Shown: positions 53,494 to 63,622 of the stretch, piece after piece
How positions within the stretch are numbered: the first letter of the stretch is position 1
How the letters are laid out: every line of letters starts with the position of its first letter
NCBI RefSeq assembly: GCF_024497955.1
Contig: NZ_JANHKP010000008.1
Coordinates: 1-64,000 of the forward strand
DNA: 64,000 bases
Reading direction: 5' to 3'
Source of the DNA: Streptomyces sp. C10-9-1
Lineage (GTDB): Bacteria; Actinomycetota; Actinomycetes; Streptomycetales; Streptomycetaceae
Position numbers and translations under genes: made by a program
The notes under the pieces: model-generated
Seen by the model: the letters and a program-made list of their open reading frames with translations, nothing else
What the model was told of the DNA's origin: nothing
Database searches by the model: none

Positions 53494-55278
53494 ATGACCG
53501 TGACGACCACGGCCGGGGCACGCCTGCGCGCCGTCGGCGGCGGTGCCAACCGCTGGGTCGTCCTCGTCGTCCTGTGCGTGAGCCTCCTCCTGGTCGCCCT
53601 CGACGCGACGGTGCTCCACGTCGCGGTGCCCGCCGTCACCGAGGACCTCCGCCCCAGCGGCGTCGAACTGCTGTGGATCGTCGACGCCTACCCGCTGGTC
53701 TGCGCCTCCCTGCTGATCATGTTCGGTACGCTCGGCGACCGGGTCGGGCGCCGCAGACTGCTGCTGATCGGCTACGCGGTGTTCGGGCTCGCCTCCGCCG
53801 TCGCCGCCTTCGCCCCCACCCCCGAGGTGCTGATCGCCGCGCGTGTCCTGCTCGGCGTGGGCGGCGCCATGATCATGCCCGCCACCCTGTCGATCCTGCG
53901 GGCGGTCTTCCCCGACCGGGCCGAGCGGGCCACCGCCATCGGCATCTGGACCGCCGTGGCCGCCGTGGGCGCCGCCACCGGGCCCGTGCTCGGAGGCTTC
54001 CTGGTCGAGAACTTCCACTGGGGCTCGGTCTTCCTGATCAACATCCCGCTGATGGCCCTCGTGCTGCCCGTCGGCCGGTGGCTGCTGCCCGAGTCGCGCG
54101 GCGGATCCGACGGGCCCTGGGACGTGGTGGGCGCGCTGGCCGCGGCGGGCGGCGTGCTCGGCGTGGTCCTCGGGGTGAAGCGCCTCGGCGCCGGCGCGGC
54201 CCTCCTGGACCCCGCCGCCACGCTCAGTGTGGGCGCCGGGTGCGTCCTGCTCGCGCTCTTCGTGCGGCGCCAGAAGCGGCGGCCGCACCCTCTGATCGAC
54301 ATGCGCATGTTCGCGCGGGCCGCGTTCTCCACCTCGGTGGGCTGCATCGTCCTGGCCATGCTGGCCCTGGTCGGCCTTGAGCTGATCGCCGTCCAGTACC
54401 TCCAGCTCGTCCTCGGCCTGACCCCGCTGGAGACGGGGCTGCGCCTGCTGCCCCTCACCTTCGCCGCCATGGCCGCCGGCGCCACGGGCTCCTTCACGCT
54501 GCGCCGGCTCGGCCCGCGCCGCATGGTCGGCTGGGGCTTCGTCCTCACCGCCGCCGCGGTGCTGCTGCTCCTGCTGATGGGCCAGCACGACCGCCCCCTG
54601 CTGCTCACCGCCGGCTTCGTGCTGCTCGGCTTCGGGCTCCAGACCACCCTCTTCGGCGCCTACGAGTCGATGCTGAGCGAGGCCCCGCCCGAGCAGGCCG
54701 GCGGGGCGGCCGCCATCGGCGAGACCTCCTACCAGCTCGGCGCGGGGATGGGCATCGCCCTGCTCGGCAGCGTGATGAACGCGGCCTACGGGCCTCCGGT
54801 GGCCGCGCTGGACGGTGTGCCCGCCGCGGCGAGCTCCGCCGCCTCGCACTCCCTGGGCGAGGCGTACCAGGTGGCCGACCGGCTCGGCGGGGAGGCCGGC
54901 GAGCTGCTGCGCACCACCGCCCGCACCTCCTTCGTCGGCGGGCTGCACCTCGCCCTGGTGGTGAGCGCGGGCCTGCTGCTGCTCGGCGCCGCCGCCGCGC
55001 TGCGCCTGCCCCGGAGGATGGAGACACTCGCGGCGCACGGCGCGCACCACCGGCCCGGACCGCAGGGCCCGGACGCCCCGCACCGGGCCGAGCCCGCGCT
55101 CCCGGCGACGCGCCGCCCCGGCTCCGGGGAGCCCGCCGCAGGCGCCGCCCGCACGGCGGGCACCGCCGCCGCGCCGCCGGTCGATGCCGCGCCGACCGTG
55201 CCACGACCCGCCGATCCCGGCAGGAACCGCGGCCACGAGCGCGCCGAAGCAGCCGGGTCTGGACGGGCGGCGCACTGA
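53494..55278 (+). CDS. MFS multidrug exporter, DHA2 (14-TMS) type
   Basis: A 594-residue drug:H+ antiporter. The opening NRWVVLVVLCVSLLLVALDA, the motif D1-like LDATVLHVAVPAV, motif A GDRVGRRRLLLIG and motif C WTAVAAVGAATGPVLGGFL identify the family; about fourteen membrane segments are present. GGGAGG (53481-53486) lies 7 nt before ATG 53494. The last 90 residues are a Pro/Ala/His-rich disordered tail, unusual for the family. Substrate unknown. Confidence 0.92.
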   Translation: MTVTTTAGARLRAVGGGANRWVVLVVLCVSLLLVALDATVLHVAVPAVTEDLRPSGVELLWIVDAYPLVCASLLIMFGTLGDRVGRRRLLLIGYAVFGLASAVAAFAPTPEVLIAARVLLGVGGAMIMPATLSILRAVFPDRAERATAIGIWTAVAAVGAATGPVLGGFLVENFHWGSVFLINIPLMALVLPVGRWLLPESRGGSDGPWDVVGALAAAGGVLGVVLGVKRLGAGAALLDPAATLSVGAGCVLLALFVRRQKRRPHPLIDMRMFARAAFSTSVGCIVLAMLALVGLELIAVQYLQLVLGLTPLETGLRLLPLTFAAMAAGATGSFTLRRLGPRRMVGWGFVLTAAAVLLLLLMGQHDRPLLLTAGFVLLGFGLQTTLFGAYESMLSEAPPEQAGGAAAIGETSYQLGAGMGIALLGSVMNAAYGPPVAALDGVPAAASSAASHSLGEAYQVADRLGGEAGELLRTTARTSFVGGLHLALVVSAGLLLLGAAAALRLPRRMETLAAHGAHHRPGPQGPDAPHRAEPALPATRRPGSGEPAAGAARTAGTAAAPPVDAAPTVPRPADPGRNRGHERAEAAGSGRAAH

Positions 55279-55393
55279 GCCGTACCGTCGGACGCGGTCA
55301 TGAGCACCGCAGGTTTTCCTGCTGTCGCCGACACGTCACCACCGCCCGGCCGCTCCGCGGCGGGCACCGTGCGAGAGCCGCCGGAGGCATCCC

Positions 55394-56581
55394 TTGTCCG
55401 CACCCGCGAAGCGCCCCTCCTTCGACCCGGTCGACCCGCTCGGCATCGACGACCTGCTCGGGCCCGAGGACCTGGCGGTCCGCGACACCGTCCGCTCCTG
55501 GGCCGCCGACCGCGTCCTGCCGGAGATCGCCGACTGGTACGAGCGCGGCGAGCTCCCCCTGCGCGACCTCGCCCGGGAACTCGGCTCCCTCGGCGCCCTC
55601 GGGATGTCCCTCGACGGCTACGGGTGCGCCGGCGCCACCGCGGTCCAGTACGGCCTCGCCTGCCTGGAGCTGGAGGCCGCCGACTCGGGCATCCGCTCCC
55701 TCGTCTCCGTACAGGGCTCGCTCGCCATGTACGCGATCCACCGCTACGGCTCCGAGGAGCAGAAGCAGCGCTGGCTGCCGGGGATGGCCGCGGGCGAGAC
55801 CATCGGCTGCTTCGGCCTCACCGAACCCGACCACGGCTCCGACCCCGCCGGTATGCGGACCTACGCCAAGCGCGACGGCGGGGACTGGGTGCTCACCGGG
55901 CGCAAGATGTGGATCACCAACGGATCGGCCGCCGGGGTGGCGGTCGTCTGGGCGCAGACGGACGACGGCATCCGCGGCTTCGCCGTCCCCACGGACACGC
56001 CCGGGTTCTCCGCCCCCGAGATCCGGCACAAGTGGTCGCTGCGGGCCTCGGTCACCAGCGAACTGGTCATGGACGACGTGCGCCTGCCCGCCGACGCCGT
56101 GCTCCCCGGGGTCAGCGGGCTGCGCGGCCCGCTCAGCTGCCTCAACCACGCGCGCTACGGCATCGTGTGGGGCGCGATGGGTGCCGCCCGCGCCAGTTTC
56201 GAGTCGGCGCGGGAGTACGCCCGCAGCCGCGAGCAGTTCGGGCGCCCCATCGGCGGCTTCCAGCTCACCCAGGCGAAGCTCGCCGACATGGCCCTCGAAC
56301 TCCACAAGGGCATCCTGCTCGCGCACCACCTCGGCCGGCGGATGGACGCCGGTACGCTCCGCCCGGAGCAGGTCAGCTTCGGCAAGCTCAACAACGTGCG
56401 CGAGGCCATCGAGATCTGCCGCACGGCGCGCACCGTCCTCGGGGCCAACGGGATCTCGCTGGAGTACCCCGTGATGCGCCACGCCACGAACCTGGAGTCG
56501 GTGCTCACCTACGAGGGCACGGTCGAGATGCACCAGCTGGTGCTGGGCAAGGCGCTGACCGGCCTCGACGCCTTCCGCTGA
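55394..56581 (+). CDS. Acyl-CoA dehydrogenase, glutaryl-CoA dehydrogenase-like
   Basis: A 395-residue FAD-dependent dehydrogenase. Motifs: CFGLTEPDHGSDPAGMRTYA, WVLTGRKMWITNGS, ARYGIVWGAMGAARASFE, REQFGRPIGGFQLTQAKLAD and the catalytic-base segment ESVLTYEGTVEMHQLVLGKA, which is the glutaryl-CoA dehydrogenase pattern. That enzyme oxidises and decarboxylates glutaryl-CoA to crotonyl-CoA in lysine or tryptophan breakdown. TTG start at 55394 with GGAGG 6 nt upstream. It stands alone. Confidence 0.92.
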   Translation: MSAPAKRPSFDPVDPLGIDDLLGPEDLAVRDTVRSWAADRVLPEIADWYERGELPLRDLARELGSLGALGMSLDGYGCAGATAVQYGLACLELEAADSGIRSLVSVQGSLAMYAIHRYGSEEQKQRWLPGMAAGETIGCFGLTEPDHGSDPAGMRTYAKRDGGDWVLTGRKMWITNGSAAGVAVVWAQTDDGIRGFAVPTDTPGFSAPEIRHKWSLRASVTSELVMDDVRLPADAVLPGVSGLRGPLSCLNHARYGIVWGAMGAARASFESAREYARSREQFGRPIGGFQLTQAKLADMALELHKGILLAHHLGRRMDAGTLRPEQVSFGKLNNVREAIEICRTARTVLGANGISLEYPVMRHATNLESVLTYEGTVEMHQLVLGKALTGLDAFR

Positions 56582-56792
56582 GCGCCGTCCCGCGGTCCCC
56601 GGCGGATCGGCGCGCGCTGTCGGCCCCGGTGCGTCGACGGGCGGGGGCCGCCCTCGTGCCGGGTGCGCCCGGGTGGTGCGGCGTGGTGCCGTGGCGGTCG
56701 TGGTGCGCCCGCCGGTCCGGCGGGCGGGGGCACCCCGCCGACGCCGGGCCGCCTCGGCGGGCCGGTCCGGCGGGGCCGGGCGCGGGGACCGC

Positions 56793-57227
56793 TCAGCTCT
56801 GGTTGAAGAAGCCGTCCTGCGAGCGGCCGGCGGGGTCCCCGGTGACGATCCGGGTGTCGGCGGGGGTCAGCAGGAACACCCGCTGCGCCACGCGCTCGAT
56901 CGACCCGCGCAGCCCGAAGGCGAGCCCGGCGGCGAAGTCCACCACGCGCTTGGCGTCGCCCGGCTCCATCGCCGTCAGGTTCACGATCACGGGCACGCCG
57001 TCGCGGAACAGCTCGCCGATGCCCCGGGCGTCGCGGAAGCCGTCAGGGGAGACCGTCGCGATCCGGCGGCCCTCCTCCTGGGCGGATTCGGAGGCCACAC
57101 GCACACGGGGGTCGGTGACCCAGGCGTCACCGGTCTCCGCACCCTCGGCGTACTCGTCGTCGTAGTAACGCCCGTCGTTGTCCTCGACGAGTCCCAGCCA
57201 GGCGCTCGCCTTGCGTACCGAACCCAT
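56793..57227 (-). CDS. sepF: SepF-like cell division protein (paralogue)
   Basis: A 144-residue SepF-family protein. The N-terminal [13 protein letters not shown] amphipathic segment should bind membrane, followed by an acidic linker ([12 protein letters not shown]), then the core domain ([53 protein letters not shown]). SepF anchors FtsZ to the membrane. This copy is away from the division and cell wall (dcw) cluster, so it is one of the extra SepF paralogues seen in Streptomyces. AAGGAGG lies 5 nt before ATG 57227. Confidence 0.92.
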   Translation of the reverse strand: MGSVRKASAWLGLVEDNDGRYYDDEYAEGAETGDAWVTDPRVRVASESAQEEGRRIATVSPDGFRDARGIGELFRDGVPVIVNLTAMEPGDAKRVVDFAAGLAFGLRGSIERVAQRVFLLTPADTRIVTGDPAGRSQDGFFNQS

Positions 57228-57868
57228 GGACGCCTCCTTCCGCTGATGCAGTGGTCCCACTGCGGTCTCTGTCGTATCCGCACCCCTATGGTCGTCCATC
57301 ATGCGGATCGCGCGCCAAGTGGATAGCCGCCGCGCAGGGGATTCGTGACGGTACTGGTGCAGAGGATGTGGCGATTCGTCAAGGTTCTTCCTGTGTAGGG
57401 GGCATGAGGGGATCAAAATATAAAAGTCGGACCAGACGGGTGACGGCCAGGGCGTACGGGTGAACGCCCCTGTCGCTACGATGCCCCCGATGCGCCGCCC
57501 GACTCCGGGCGGGACCGTCGTGTCCCGAGGGGCCGGGCCGTGCCGCCCCGCGGTCCCGGAGCGTGCCCGCGGGGCCCTGCGGGGGGCGGTCCTGACGGGA
57601 GCTCAGGCGCCGGTGCGCCACCCCGGGCGGCACCCGGTCCCGGTCCTTCCCCGCGGTGGGGCCGTGCCTCCTCGGTGCGGTGCCGGTGGGCGGCGCGCGG
57701 CGGCCGAAAGGCGCCCTTGTAGCGCGGGTTGACGGCGCGAATACTTCCGACCAGCGCCTGTCGGGAGCACGGCCTGGCCGGAACACGGATGCTCTGAGCG
57801 CCTCCTGACTGCGCCTCACCGGGTACCGGCCCCACGCAGGGACCCCTTTCCCTTCGGGAGGAACGACC
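57228..57868. other. Intergenic region, sepF / serine protease
   Basis: A 641-bp region between divergent genes. The sepF side contains a small palindrome, GCAGTGG-tc-CCACTGC (57248-57263), in the presumed leader. An A+T-rich patch (atcaaaatataaaag, 57413-57427) is a likely promoter area. I see no gene: frames here match nothing I know. Confidence 0.45.
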
Positions 57869-58771
57869 GTGAGGATCACGCGCACCATCCCCCGCACCGC
57901 CTCCGGACACCGCCGCCTCGTGGCCCTGTCCACCGGCCTGGCCGCCGCCGCCGCGCTGCTCTTCCCCACCGCCGCTGCCGGCGCCGAGGAGGCCCGCACC
58001 TACGGCGCCGACCGGCTCGCGGCCGCCGGGGAGGCCGTGCTCGGTGCCGATGTGGCGGGCACCGCCTGGCACGTCGACGAGGCCACCGGAACCCTGGTCG
58101 TCGTCGCGGACAGCACCGTCACCACGGCGGAGCTCGCCCGTATCGAGCGCCGGGCCGGGAGGAACGCCGGCGCCCTGCGCGTCGAGCGCACACCCGGCAC
58201 CCTGTCCAAGCTCATCTCCGGCGGGGACGCCGTCTACTCCTCCGGCTGGCGCTGCTCGCTCGGCTTCAACGTGCGCCGCGGCAGCACCTACTACGCGCTG
58301 ACCGCCGGGCACTGCACCGACGGTGCGGGCCTCTGGTTCACCAACTCCTCGCGCACCCGGCCCATGGGGGCCACCGCGGGGTCGAGCTACCCCGGCGACG
58401 ACTTCGGCCTCATCCGCTATACGGGCCTCCTGCTCTCGCGCCCCGGCACCGTCGGCGGGGTGGACATCACCGGCGCCGCCGACGCGGTCGTCGGCATGTC
58501 CGTCACCCGCCGCGGCTCGACCACCGGTACCCGCAGCGGCACCGTCACCGCACTCAACGCCTCCGTGAACTACGGCGGCGGCGACATCGTGCACGGCATG
58601 ATCCGCACCGACGTGTGCGCCGAGCCCGGCGACTCCGGCGGACCGCTCTACTCGGGCAGCCGCGCCATCGGGCTGACCTCCGGGGGCAGCGGCAACTGCT
58701 TCGTCGGCGGCACCACGTTCTTCCAGCCGGTCACCGAGGCGCTGGCCGCCTACGGGGTGAGCGTCTACTGA
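57869..58771 (+). CDS. Secreted streptogrisin-type serine protease (S1, chymotrypsin fold)
   Basis: A 300-residue preproenzyme: signal peptide (residues 1-39, positive then Ala/Leu-rich, ending TAAAGAEEA), propeptide (about 40-115; [20 protein letters not shown]) and mature protease from [20 protein letters not shown] (116-300, 185 residues, the same length as S. griseus protease B as I recall). The triad is His in LTAGHC, Asp in DDFGLIRY and Ser in [10 protein letters not shown]. The propeptide probably folds the enzyme and is cut after Leu115. GGGAGG lies 7 nt before GTG 57869. Confidence 0.94.
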   Translation: MRITRTIPRTASGHRRLVALSTGLAAAAALLFPTAAAGAEEARTYGADRLAAAGEAVLGADVAGTAWHVDEATGTLVVVADSTVTTAELARIERRAGRNAGALRVERTPGTLSKLISGGDAVYSSGWRCSLGFNVRRGSTYYALTAGHCTDGAGLWFTNSSRTRPMGATAGSSYPGDDFGLIRYTGLLLSRPGTVGGVDITGAADAVVGMSVTRRGSTTGTRSGTVTALNASVNYGGGDIVHGMIRTDVCAEPGDSGGPLYSGSRAIGLTSGGSGNCFVGGTTFFQPVTEALAAYGVSVY

Positions 58772-58800
58772 ACCGCCCCACCGCAGGGCCCCGCACCCGT

Positions 58801-58834
58801 GCCCCGCGCCCTCCCCGTCCGGGAGGGGCGGGGC
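58801..58834. terminator. Terminator between the protease and a DUF3533-type gene
   Basis: Arms 58801-58815 and 58821-58834 pair with one bulged base and a 5-nt loop, between two convergent genes. Confidence 0.65.
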
Positions 58835-58874
58835 CCGGGGTGCACGGGACCCGCCCCTCGCCGCTCAGGTCTCC

Positions 58875-59984
58875 TCACGCCCCCTGCGGTCCGGGGCCGC
58901 GCCGGCCCCGGCGCAGCGAGGCGAGGCCCACGGTGACGGCGGCCCCGCCCACCGCCCAGGCGGACAGCACCCACAGGGGCCCGGCCGCCCCGTTGCCCTG
59001 GAAGTAGGCGATCGACCGCGCCGCGTAGGTCCCGGCTCCCGGGGGCAGCGCCGGCCCGATCGCCCGCCAGAACGGGGGGAGCAGGGGGTACGGATAGGCC
59101 CCGCCCGCGCTCGGGTTGCCGGCGATGACGACCACCAGGATGGCCAGCCCGATGCCGACGATCCCCGCCAGCCCCTGGAAGGCGAGGGTGAGCGCGCCGA
59201 CCGCGAAGACCAGCAGTGTGCCGAGGCCCCACAGGGCCCAGACGCCGCCCGGCAGCGCGTCGAGCACCGGGCCCGCGATCACCGTCCCGAGCAGGCCCGC
59301 GGCGACCGCGTACAGCAGGAGCACCCCGAGTCTGACCAGGGCGCGGGAGGTGTTCGCGGGCCTGGCGCCCGCGCTGACGGCCAGGACCGCCGCACACAGG
59401 TAGCCGCCCACGCACCAGCCGACGACCAGGTAGAACGAGGAGAGCCCGCGGGCGTCGCCCGGGGCCTCGGGTACGACGTCGACCACCCGCACCGTGCGTC
59501 CCTGCGCCTCCTCGGCGCGGGTGACGACCTCCGCGAGGGCCTGCGCCAGGGAGGAGCCGGCTCCGCCCGCGACCAGCAGCCGGTCGGTGGTGCCCCGGGG
59601 GTCGACGATCAGGGCGCCGTCCACCTCCCGGTCCTCGATCTGGCGCCGGGCGGCCTCCTCGTCGGCCGCCCCTCGCGGGTCCAGGGGCTCGTCCGGCAGG
59701 CGCTCCAGCCGGTACAGGGCCTGGTCGACCGCCTGCGGGGAGGGCGAGGCGACCGCGAGCGGGATCCGGTGGGGGGCCGGCTGGTGGAACGCCCCGATGT
59801 AGGACGTGATGAAGGCCACCTGGAGTGCCAGTACGCCGATCACGAGCAGCGCGGCCCGCAGGCTCACGGCGCTCCTGACCTCCCCGAGGAAGCCGGTGGG
59901 CCGCTCCGGGCCCGGCCTGCCGCCCCCGGTGCCCGCGGCGGCGCGGGGGCCGCCGCCCGGGGGTCCGTCGTATGTCTGAGGCAT
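58875..59984 (-). CDS. DUF3533 / YhgE-Pip-like membrane protein
   Basis: A 369-residue membrane protein. One helix lies near residues 44-63 (LLVIGVLALQVAFITSYIGA); an extracellular domain follows (residues 65-175, QAVDQALYRLERLPDEPLDP); then about five helices up to residue 355, as in ABC-2/YhgE-Pip proteins. Some relatives take part in export or type VII-linked processes; no partner ATPase is adjacent. It is divergent from dnaE2 with the SOS-like box between them. Confidence 0.75.
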   Translation of the reverse strand: MPQTYDGPPGGGPRAAAGTGGGRPGPERPTGFLGEVRSAVSLRAALLVIGVLALQVAFITSYIGAFHQPAPHRIPLAVASPSPQAVDQALYRLERLPDEPLDPRGAADEEAARRQIEDREVDGALIVDPRGTTDRLLVAGGAGSSLAQALAEVVTRAEEAQGRTVRVVDVVPEAPGDARGLSSFYLVVGWCVGGYLCAAVLAVSAGARPANTSRALVRLGVLLLYAVAAGLLGTVIAGPVLDALPGGVWALWGLGTLLVFAVGALTLAFQGLAGIVGIGLAILVVVIAGNPSAGGAYPYPLLPPFWRAIGPALPPGAGTYAARSIAYFQGNGAAGPLWVLSAWAVGGAAVTVGLASLRRGRRGPGPQGA

Positions 59985-60074
59985 GGCCCAACGCTCGGCG
60001 CGGACCGGTGTCCGTGCAGGTGGGACGGGTCCGAATGGCTGAGCGGCCGGGTGGCGGCACCCCGCCGAGATGTA

Positions 60075-60090
60075 TCGTACGAGTGTTCGA
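60075..60090. promoter_or_regulatory. SOS-like LexA box upstream of dnaE2
   Basis: TCGTACGAGTGTTCGA matches the Gram-positive/actinobacterial LexA consensus (TCGAACATRTGTTCGA, from memory) at 13 of 16 positions, with the right half GTGTTCGA intact. It lies 59 nt before the dnaE2 start, so LexA would repress the mutagenesis cassette until DNA damage. The three mismatches leave the call tentative. Confidence 0.7.
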
Positions 60091-60148
60091 ACTTTGGTCT
60101 ATGGTGGAAGGCGGGGGAGGTGAGACGGGACTGATCCAGGAGGCGCGG

Positions 60149-63100
60149 GTGCCAGGGTTCACGCATCTGCACACCGTTTCCGGGTTCTCCGTGCGCTACG
60201 GCGCCTCGCACCCGGAACGGCTCGCCGAGCGCGCCGCCGAGCGGGGCATGGAGGCCCTCGCCCTCACCGACCGCGACACCCTCGCGGGCGCGGTGCGCTT
60301 CGCCGAGGCGTGCGCCGGGCACGGTGTGCGGCCGCTGTTCGGGGCGGACCTCGCCCTGGCGGAGCGTGAGCCTCCTCCCCGGGGCCCTGCCGCCCGCCCG
60401 CGCACCCCGGTGCGCGGGGGTGCCTTCCTCGACGAGTCCGCGCCCCGGGCCGTCTTCCTCGCCCGTGACCGCGGCGGCTGGGCCGACCTGTGCCGCATGG
60501 TCACCGCCGCCCATGCCGCGGGGGACGGCCCCCCGCTGCTGCCCTGGTCCGCCAACCACGGCGACGGCCTCACCGTCCTCCTCGGCCCGGCCTCCGAGGT
60601 GGGCACCGCACTGGCCCAGGGCCGGCCCGACCGGGCCGCGAGGCTGCTGGCCCCCTGGCGCGAGCGGTACGGGGACCGGCTGCGCCTGGAGGTCGTCCAC
60701 CACGGCCGCACCGGCACCGGCCCGGGATCGCTGCGCCACGCCGCCCGCACCCTCGGCCTCGCCGCGGAGCAGGGGGTGCGGGCCGTCCTCGGCAACGCCG
60801 TCCGCTACGCCGATCCCGGGCTGGGGCCGGTCGCCGACGTCCTCGACGCCGCCCGCCGGCTGGTGCCCGTCGACCCCCGCAGGGGCCTCGACGGCGGGGA
60901 GCGCTGGCTGAAGGACCCGCAGGCCATGGCCCGCCTCGCCGAGCGGGTCGCGGAGGCGGCGGGCTTCCGCCGGGACACCGCCGCCCGGCTGCTCGCCATG
61001 ACCGGGGAGACGGCCGCCGAGTGCCTCGTCGACCCCGAGGCGGACCTGGGCATCGGCTCCGTCCACTTCCCGGAACCCGCCCTCGTCGGAGCGGAGCACC
61101 GCACCGCGCAGCGGGTGCTCGCCTCCCGCGCCGCCGCGGGCATGGTGCTGCTGGGCTACGAGGGCCGCCGCGCCTACTGGGAGCGGATGCACCGCGAGCT
61201 GGACATCATCGCCCACCACGGCTACGCCTCCTACTTCCTGACGGTCGCCCAGGTGGTGCGGGACGTGAAGGCGATGGGGGTGCGGGTCGCCGCCCGCGGC
61301 TCCGGTGCGGGCTCCCTCGTCAACCACCTCCTCGGCATCGCGCACGCCGACCCGGTCGAGCACGGGCTGCTGATGGAGCGCTTCCTGTCCAAGCGCCGCC
61401 GGGTGCTCCCGGACATCGACATCGACGTCGAGTCCGCCCGCCGCCTCGACGTCTACCGCGCGATCCTCGGCCGCTTCGGCCCCCGGCGGGTCGCCACCGT
61501 CGCCATGCCGGAGACCTACCGGGTGCGCCACGCGGTGCGCGACGTGGGGGCCGCCCTGTCCATGGACCCCGCGGAGATCGACCGGATCGCCAAGTCCTTC
61601 CCGCACATCCGGGCCCGCGACGCCCGCGCGGCCCTCGGGGAGCTGCCCGAACTGCGCTCCGTGGCCGACGGGCTGAAGAAGCACGAGCGGCTGTGGGACC
61701 TGGTCGAGGCCCTGGACGCGCTGCCCCGGGGGACCGCCATGCACCCCTGCGGCGTGCTGCTCTCGGACGCCTCCCTGCCCACCCGCACACCGCTGGTGCC
61801 CACCAGCGGCGAGGGCTTTCCGATGGCCCAGTTCGACAAGGACGACGTGGAGAAGCTCGGCCTGCTCAAGCTGGACGTGCTCGGTGTGCGGATGCAGTCG
61901 GCGATGGCGCACGCGGTCGCCGAGGTGCGCAGGGCGACGGGGGAGGAGGTGGACCTGGACGCCGTGCCGCCCGGCGACCCGGAGACCTACCGCCTCATCC
62001 GGTCCGCCGAGACGCTGGGCTGCTTCCAGATCGAGTCGCCGGGCCAGCGGGACCTGGTGGGGCGGCTCCAGCCGGAGGACTTCCACGACCTGGTCGTGGA
62101 CATCTCGCTGTTCCGGCCCGGTCCGGTCGCCGCCGACATGGTGCGCCCGTTCATCGAGGCGCGGCACGGCCGGGCGCCCGCCCGCTACCCCCATCCCGAC
62201 CTGGAGGACGCGCTGCGGGAGACCCATGGCGTGGTCGTCTTCCACGAGCAGGTCATCGAGATCGTGCACACCATGACCGGCTGCGGCCGGGACGAGGCCG
62301 ACCGGGTGCGCCGGGGGCTGTCCGACCCCGGCTCGCAAGACCGGATCCGGGTCTGGTTCGCCGAGCGGGCCGCGGCGCGCGGCTACGGCCCGGAGACGGT
62401 CGCCCGCACCTGGGAGATCGTCGCGGCCTTCGGCTCCTACGGCTTCTGCAAGGCCCATGCGGTCGCCTTCGCCGTTCCCACCTACCAGTCCGCCTGGCTC
62501 AAGGCCCACCACCCGGCCGCCTTCTACGCGGGGCTGCTCACCCACGACCCGGGCATGTACCCCAAGCGGCTGCTGCTCGCCGACGCACGGCGGCGGGGGG
62601 TGCCCGTGCTCCCGCTGGACGTCAACCGGTCGGCGGCCGCCCATCGAATCGAACTGGTGTCTGATGGTGAGGGGGGAGAGGCGGAAGGCCCGGGCCGCTG
62701 GGGGCTGCGGCTGGCCCTGGCGGACGTCCACGGCATCACGGAGGCCGAGGCGGCGCGCATCGAGGCGGGCCGCCCGTACGCCTCGCTGCTCGACTTCTGG
62801 CAGCGGGCCCGCCCCGCCCGCCCGGTCGCCGAACGGCTCGCCCAGGTCGGCGCGCTCGACGCCTTCGGTGCCAACCGCCGGGACCTGCTGCTCCACCTCG
62901 CCGAACTCCACCGCGGCCGCCGCGGCCCCGCCGCCCACGACGGGCAGCTCCCCCTCGCCCAGGGGCGCGCCACCGCGCCCGTGGGCCTGCCGGACCTGGG
63001 GGACGCCGAACGCCTCAGCGCCGAACTCGGCGTGCTCGGCATGGACGCCTCCCGCCATCTGATGACCGACCACCAGGACTTCCTCGCCGAGCTGGGCGTC

Positions 63101-63622
63101 CTCTCGGCACGGCGGCTGCGCGGCGCCCGGCACGGGCAGAGCGTGCTGGTCGCCGGCGCCAAGGCGGCCACCCAGACACCGCCGATCCGGTCCGGCAGAA
63201 GGGTGGTGTTCACCACCCTCGACGACGGCACCGGCCTGGTCGACCTGGCCTTCTTCGACGACAGCCACGAGGCATGCGCCCACACCGTCTTCCACTCCTG
63301 GCTGCTGCTGGTGCGCGGGGTGGTGCAGCGGCGCGGGCCGCGCAGCCTCAGCGTGGTCGGGGCCGCCGCCTGGAACCTGGCCGAACTGGTGGAGCTGCGC
63401 CGTACCGGCGGGCTCGACGCGGTCGCGGCGCGCCTCGCCGCCCCGGGTCCGGACGAGGCCGCCGGGGAGGCCGGGGGCGGTGGGGAGGAGGCCGGCGCCG
63501 GGCGGCGGATCGAGCTGCCGACCGGCTACCGGATGAACCCCTGGGCGGACCTCCGCCCGGCCGGGTCGCCCGCCGCCACCGGACGGAAGCTGTGGCACCA
63601 GAGCCCCGGGAGCGCCGGATGA
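60149..63622 (+). CDS. dnaE2: Error-prone DNA polymerase DnaE2
   Basis: A 1157-residue C-family polymerase used for damage-induced mutagenic synthesis. A PHP domain opens with PGFTHLHTVSGFSVRYGASH; the catalytic palm carries VLPDIDIDVESARRLDVY (acidic pair) and the GSGAGSLVNHLLGI motif; later come LGCFQIESPGQRDLVGRLQ, FHEQVIEIVHTMTG and an OB-fold (VLVAGAKAATQTPPIRSGRR). I chose GTG 60149, with AGGAGG (60138-60143) 5 nt upstream, giving the family's usual opening; ATG 60101 would add 16 residues. Overlaps imuB by 4 nt. Confidence 0.96.
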   Translation: MPGFTHLHTVSGFSVRYGASHPERLAERAAERGMEALALTDRDTLAGAVRFAEACAGHGVRPLFGADLALAEREPPPRGPAARPRTPVRGGAFLDESAPRAVFLARDRGGWADLCRMVTAAHAAGDGPPLLPWSANHGDGLTVLLGPASEVGTALAQGRPDRAARLLAPWRERYGDRLRLEVVHHGRTGTGPGSLRHAARTLGLAAEQGVRAVLGNAVRYADPGLGPVADVLDAARRLVPVDPRRGLDGGERWLKDPQAMARLAERVAEAAGFRRDTAARLLAMTGETAAECLVDPEADLGIGSVHFPEPALVGAEHRTAQRVLASRAAAGMVLLGYEGRRAYWERMHRELDIIAHHGYASYFLTVAQVVRDVKAMGVRVAARGSGAGSLVNHLLGIAHADPVEHGLLMERFLSKRRRVLPDIDIDVESARRLDVYRAILGRFGPRRVATVAMPETYRVRHAVRDVGAALSMDPAEIDRIAKSFPHIRARDARAALGELPELRSVADGLKKHERLWDLVEALDALPRGTAMHPCGVLLSDASLPTRTPLVPTSGEGFPMAQFDKDDVEKLGLLKLDVLGVRMQSAMAHAVAEVRRATGEEVDLDAVPPGDPETYRLIRSAETLGCFQIESPGQRDLVGRLQPEDFHDLVVDISLFRPGPVAADMVRPFIEARHGRAPARYPHPDLEDALRETHGVVVFHEQVIEIVHTMTGCGRDEADRVRRGLSDPGSQDRIRVWFAERAAARGYGPETVARTWEIVAAFGSYGFCKAHAVAFAVPTYQSAWLKAHHPAAFYAGLLTHDPGMYPKRLLLADARRRGVPVLPLDVNRSAAAHRIELVSDGEGGEAEGPGRWGLRLALADVHGITEAEAARIEAGRPYASLLDFWQRARPARPVAERLAQVGALDAFGANRRDLLLHLAELHRGRRGPAAHDGQLPLAQGRATAPVGLPDLGDAERLSAELGVLGMDASRHLMTDHQDFLAELGVLSARRLRGARHGQSVLVAGAKAATQTPPIRSGRRVVFTTLDDGTGLVDLAFFDDSHEACAHTVFHSWLLLVRGVVQRRGPRSLSVVGAAAWNLAELVELRRTGGLDAVAARLAAPGPDEAAGEAGGGGEEAGAGRRIELPTGYRMNPWADLRPAGSPAATGRKLWHQSPGSAG

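Noticed and set aside
57379..57999. Open frames in the sepF-protease intergenic region
   Set aside because: Composition is Arg/Pro/Gly-rich, no start signals, no family; I treat it as noncoding.
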